DNA from: Clostridiales bacterium
GTDB lineage: Bacteria; Bacillota_A; Clostridia; Christensenellales; Borkfalkiaceae
Direction: 5' to 3'
Assembly: GCA_015055785.1 (NCBI GenBank)
Contig: SVHQ01000103.1
Location: forward strand, 1-6,484
Length of the DNA: 6,484 nt
Shown: one piece after another, positions 4,852 to 6,484 of the stretch
Layout of the letters: each line of letters opens with the position of its first letter
How positions within the stretch are numbered: position 1 is the stretch's first letter
Notes under the pieces: model-generated
Told to the model about the DNA's origin: nothing
The model's database searches: none
What the model saw: only the letters and a program-made list of their open reading frames with translations
Translations under genes and position numbers: made by a program

Positions 4852-5346
4852 ATGAAATACGCTGTAATTTATGCTCGGTATTCGAGCGAACGGCAAAACG
4901 ACCAATCCATTGAAGGTCAACTTCGTATTTGTAATAAGTATGCGGAAGATAATGGGTTGACGATTTTAGATACCTATATCGACCGCGCTATGACGGGTAC
5001 GAACGACCAACGCGCCGCCTTTCAACAAATGCTTTCCGATTGCGAAAAGCCCGTTTTGTGGGATATTGTACTTGTGTATGCAATAGACCGTTTCGGACGT
5101 GATTCGATTGAAATTGCCGTAAACAAGCAAAAATTGAAGAAACACCATAAAACGTTGATTTCCGCAACGCAACGAACGTCTGTTAATATTGACGGTTCAA
5201 AGAACCTTGACGGTATTTTACTTGAAAATATGTATATCGGTATTGCAGAATACTACTCGGCGGAGCTGTCGCAAAAGGTAAAGCGTGGTATTTACGAAAA
5301 CTACCAAAAAGGACTTTATCACGACTGGTACGCTTATCATGGGTGA
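4852..5346 (+). pseudogene. Large serine recombinase, truncated after the catalytic domain
   Basis: The reading frame starts with GGAGG eleven bases ahead of the ATG and encodes 164 residues. The serine resolvase catalytic domain is nearly complete: YARYSSERQ (7-15) with the nucleophile at or next to Ser11 and conserved Arg9, QSIEGQL (18-24), DRFGRDS (79-85), and the helix [20 protein letters not shown] (134-153). After QKGL (about 152-155, position 5316) homology ends and the frame reads ten unrelated residues to a stop. Family members have about 450-560 residues, so the recombinase DNA-binding domain, zinc ribbon and coiled coil are missing. What follows is methylglyoxal synthase sequence in another frame. 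The fragment should not be able to integrate or excise DNA. The domain identity is firm; the truncation is either a real deletion or an assembly join. Confidence 0.88.
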
Positions 5347-5596
5347 AACTGCGTTGCCTATTAAACGAATGAAGAGCGGCCCGCTTGGTGGCGATCAGCA
5401 AATTGGCACTATGCTCGCAAATGGGGAACTTGACTTAATCATTTTCTTGAGAGATCCGCTGACGGCGCAACCTCACGAACCTGACGTATCCGCGCTGTTA
5501 AGACTTTGCGACGTGCAAAAAATTCCGCTTGCAGCCAACGCAAGCAGTGCTACGATTATGCTGGAATCGTTGAAATGCGGTCGATTTTTTGAATAA
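5321..5596 (+). pseudogene. mgsA: Methylglyoxal synthase, C-terminal fragment
   Basis: From 5321 the frame reads [20 protein letters not shown], then [29 protein letters not shown] and a natural end at GRFFE. This is methylglyoxal synthase, which converts dihydroxyacetone phosphate to methylglyoxal and phosphate. The 91 codons correspond to about the last two thirds of the roughly 150-residue E. coli enzyme. They retain the catalytic Asp of GGDQQ and the His and Asp of PHEPDV (D71, H98 and D101 in E. coli numbering). The N-terminal phosphate-binding part (HDxxK and the first half of the TGTTG loop) is gone, replaced by the recombinase fragment upstream in another frame. An ATG upstream at 5285 is in this frame but lies in recombinase sequence. 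A working enzyme is very unlikely. Confidence 0.87.
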
Positions 5597-5673
5597 GTTG
5601 GGGAAGCTGCAAAATAAGCATCATCCATAGATAGATGCAGGTATTTCATTAGAAATGAAGAAGGAAAAGTATA

Positions 5674-5919
5674 ATGAATATTTGGCACGATATTGCACCT
5701 GAACGTATTACGTCGAAATGCTTTGAAACTTATATTGAAATCCCCAAGGGATGTAAGGCAAAATACGAGTTGGATAAAGATACGGGACTTTTGAAGTTGG
5801 ATAGAGTTTTATATACATCGACGGTATATCCAGCGAATTACGGATTTATTCCCAGAACTCTTGCAGAAGACGACGATCCGTTGGACGTATTGATTTTATG
5901 CGGAGTAAGAGCAACCTAA
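5674..5919 (+). pseudogene. ppa: Family I inorganic pyrophosphatase, N-terminal fragment
   Basis: An ATG behind AAGGAAAA begins an 81-residue frame ([12 protein letters not shown], then [49 protein letters not shown]) matching the N-terminal half of soluble family I pyrophosphatase, which hydrolyses PPi with Mg2+. Family members have about 175 residues. Present are the E-x-P-K-G strand, the K-Y-E pair, the DR, the YPxNYGFIP motif and the D-D-P-x-D-V aspartates. Missing are the later metal-binding Asp residues, the catalytic Lys and the C-terminal Tyr-Lys pair. The frame ends CGVRAT-stop; past the stop the same frame reads IEPFTVR, resembling the family segment that follows (xEPxxPLTxV), before another stop at 5941. 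So the sequence seems damaged first and then broken off near 5940, where the convergent cyclase gene begins. Confidence 0.85.
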
Positions 5920-5951
5920 ATCGAACCGTTTACTGTCCGATAAATTGGAAT

Positions 5952-6484
5952 TTATCTCTCAGTATCTATCAACACCGCTCTGCACGGTGAACCGTCTGCA
6001 CCCTCCAAATTTAGCGGAGCCGCATTTAAGAAATATATACCTTCGGACACATCTGCCAAACGAATCCCCTCAAGCAAGACAACATCTGCAGATAATAGTG
6101 CAAGATGGACTGCCATTGGGGCACTTTGTGGTCCGATTGTCTGAGGCTCGTTTCCCAGAAGTAAAATATTTGAAGAGGCAAATACCTTTGCAGCCTCTAA
6201 TGACACTTCAACATCTCCTTTAATTAGAATTCTCTTTGCTGCTTCCGGGTTCTGTTCTTTTGCTTTTTCAAGTATCTGTGAAGCATTATCACCCGTGACA
6301 ATCCCATGATGCTTTGCCACATAAGCCATTCCTACAAATGCCTCTAAACATATCTCATCAACCGTTTTTCCATCTTTAATAAAATGAATTGGTGCATCTA
6401 TATGTGTGCCGTTATGTGCACACATACTAAAAGCAGTTAAATTATATACTTCACCTTCTTGCATTGATTTCAGTGCCATCTTCT
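5952..6484 (-). CDS. Cyclase-family metal hydrolase (kynurenine formamidase-like), N terminus outside window
   Basis: The frame is open to the right edge (a Lys codon precedes the Met at 6479), so that Met is probably internal and about 40-50 N-terminal residues lie outside. The visible protein carries the cyclase-family metal site HNGTHIDAPIHF (22-33 counted from that Met; H22, H26, D28, H32), followed by the family's C-terminal pattern: NILLLGNEPQTIGPQSAPMA, ALLSADVVLLEGIRLADVSEG, LNAAPLNLEGADGSPCRAV and a natural end IDTER. Family members hydrolyse amides or lactones such as N-formylkynurenine; the substrate here cannot be assigned and no tryptophan-pathway gene is in view. It converges on the pyrophosphatase fragment with 8 bases or fewer between them. 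Its base composition looks poorer in CG dinucleotides than the left half of the window, which could mean another origin. Confidence 0.85.
   Translation of the reverse strand, partial: KMALKSMQEGEVYNLTAFSMCAHNGTHIDAPIHFIKDGKTVDEICLEAFVGMAYVAKHHGIVTGDNASQILEKAKEQNPEAAKRILIKGDVEVSLEAAKVFASSNILLLGNEPQTIGPQSAPMAVHLALLSADVVLLEGIRLADVSEGIYFLNAAPLNLEGADGSPCRAVLIDTER

Larger units (their letters stand above)
4468..5316 (+). mobile_element. Probable remnant of a serine-recombinase mobile element (truncated)
   Basis: The region combines a gene-free, inverted-repeat-rich stretch (4468-4851) with the catalytic part of a large serine recombinase, the arrangement seen at the integrase end of Firmicute integrative elements. 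The right boundary is the abrupt junction with methylglyoxal synthase sequence near 5317-5320. The left boundary is not defined; the small gene at 4327-4467 may also belong to it. No pair of attachment-site direct repeats could be identified by eye, and no other element genes are present, so this is at most a fragment. Confidence 0.4.

Noticed and set aside
4621..4920. 99-codon minus-strand ORF antisense to the recombinase start
   Set aside because: It covers the inverted-repeat region and the recombinase ribosome-binding site, has a low-complexity Lys-rich tail made from the A/T tracts, and matches no family pattern; it is a by-product of the repeats.
5285..5320. ATG in frame with the methylglyoxal synthase fragment, suggesting a short intact gene
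   Set aside because: The first 12 codons are recombinase sequence in the wrong frame with no ribosome-binding site, and the synthase N terminus is still missing.
4852..5596. Functional recombinase-methylglyoxal synthase fusion protein
   Set aside because: The two parts are in different frames and the recombinase frame stops at 5346, so no fusion can be translated without frameshifting, for which no slippery site is evident.
5597..5673. Small hairpins between the mgsA and ppa fragments (ATTTC-ATTA-GAAAT at 5643-5656, GCATC/GATGC at 5618-5638)
   Set aside because: The stems are only five base pairs, AT-rich and without a T tract; they are expected by chance.
5945..6223. 92-codon plus-strand ORF
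   Set aside because: It is antisense to the cyclase gene, whose metal-binding and C-terminal motifs are clear; there is no start signal.
1..6484. CRISPR array, tRNA or rRNA genes
   Set aside because: No regularly spaced repeats, tRNA cloverleaf or rRNA-like stretches were seen on either strand.

Overview
The window looks like chromosomal DNA of a moderately AT-rich Firmicute. Nearly every gene has a strong AAGGAGG-type ribosome-binding site, and one site matches the anti-Shine-Dalgarno complement over 11 bases. Protein types (MgtE, a CPA2 antiporter without a TrkA domain, Firmicute-style methylglyoxal synthase and family I pyrophosphatase) fit Negativicutes or Clostridia. That taxonomic guess is inference.

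Positions 1-3430 form a minus-strand ion-homeostasis operon under a divergently transcribed LysR-type regulator. In transcription order it holds a small three-helix membrane protein (2864-3307), a CPA2-type cation:proton antiporter (1408-2862), an MgtC/SapB-family membrane protein (692-1411), a 38-codon upstream ORF (532-648) and the start of an MgtE-type magnesium channel (1-578, running off the left edge). The first three are separated by 1 nt or overlap by ATGA. The lysR gene (3428-4324) faces away. The 120-bp divergent region holds two overlapping sigma-A-like promoters and a dyad of LysR-box form lying on the operon's -35 box.

The most striking element is the MgtC-mgtE junction (575-672). 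Two perfect nested inverted repeats (9 bp outer, 12 bp inner) bracket two identical AAAGGAGG ribosome-binding sites. The outer stem contains the mgtE start codon and the inner stem contains the start codon of the upstream ORF. This has the layout of a cis-acting translational switch on mgtE.

Positions 4325-4851 hold a 46-codon minus-strand gene whose coding sequence contains a good intrinsic terminator for lysR, followed by a gene-free stretch rich in inverted repeats. Positions 4852-5943 are a run of broken genes: the catalytic domain of a large serine recombinase, joined at about 5317-5320 to the C-terminal two thirds of methylglyoxal synthase, then the N-terminal half of an inorganic pyrophosphatase. 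From 5952 a convergent cyclase-family (kynurenine-formamidase-like) gene runs off the right edge. This right part is either a rearranged, decaying mobile-element scar or partly an assembly chimera; the sequence alone cannot decide.
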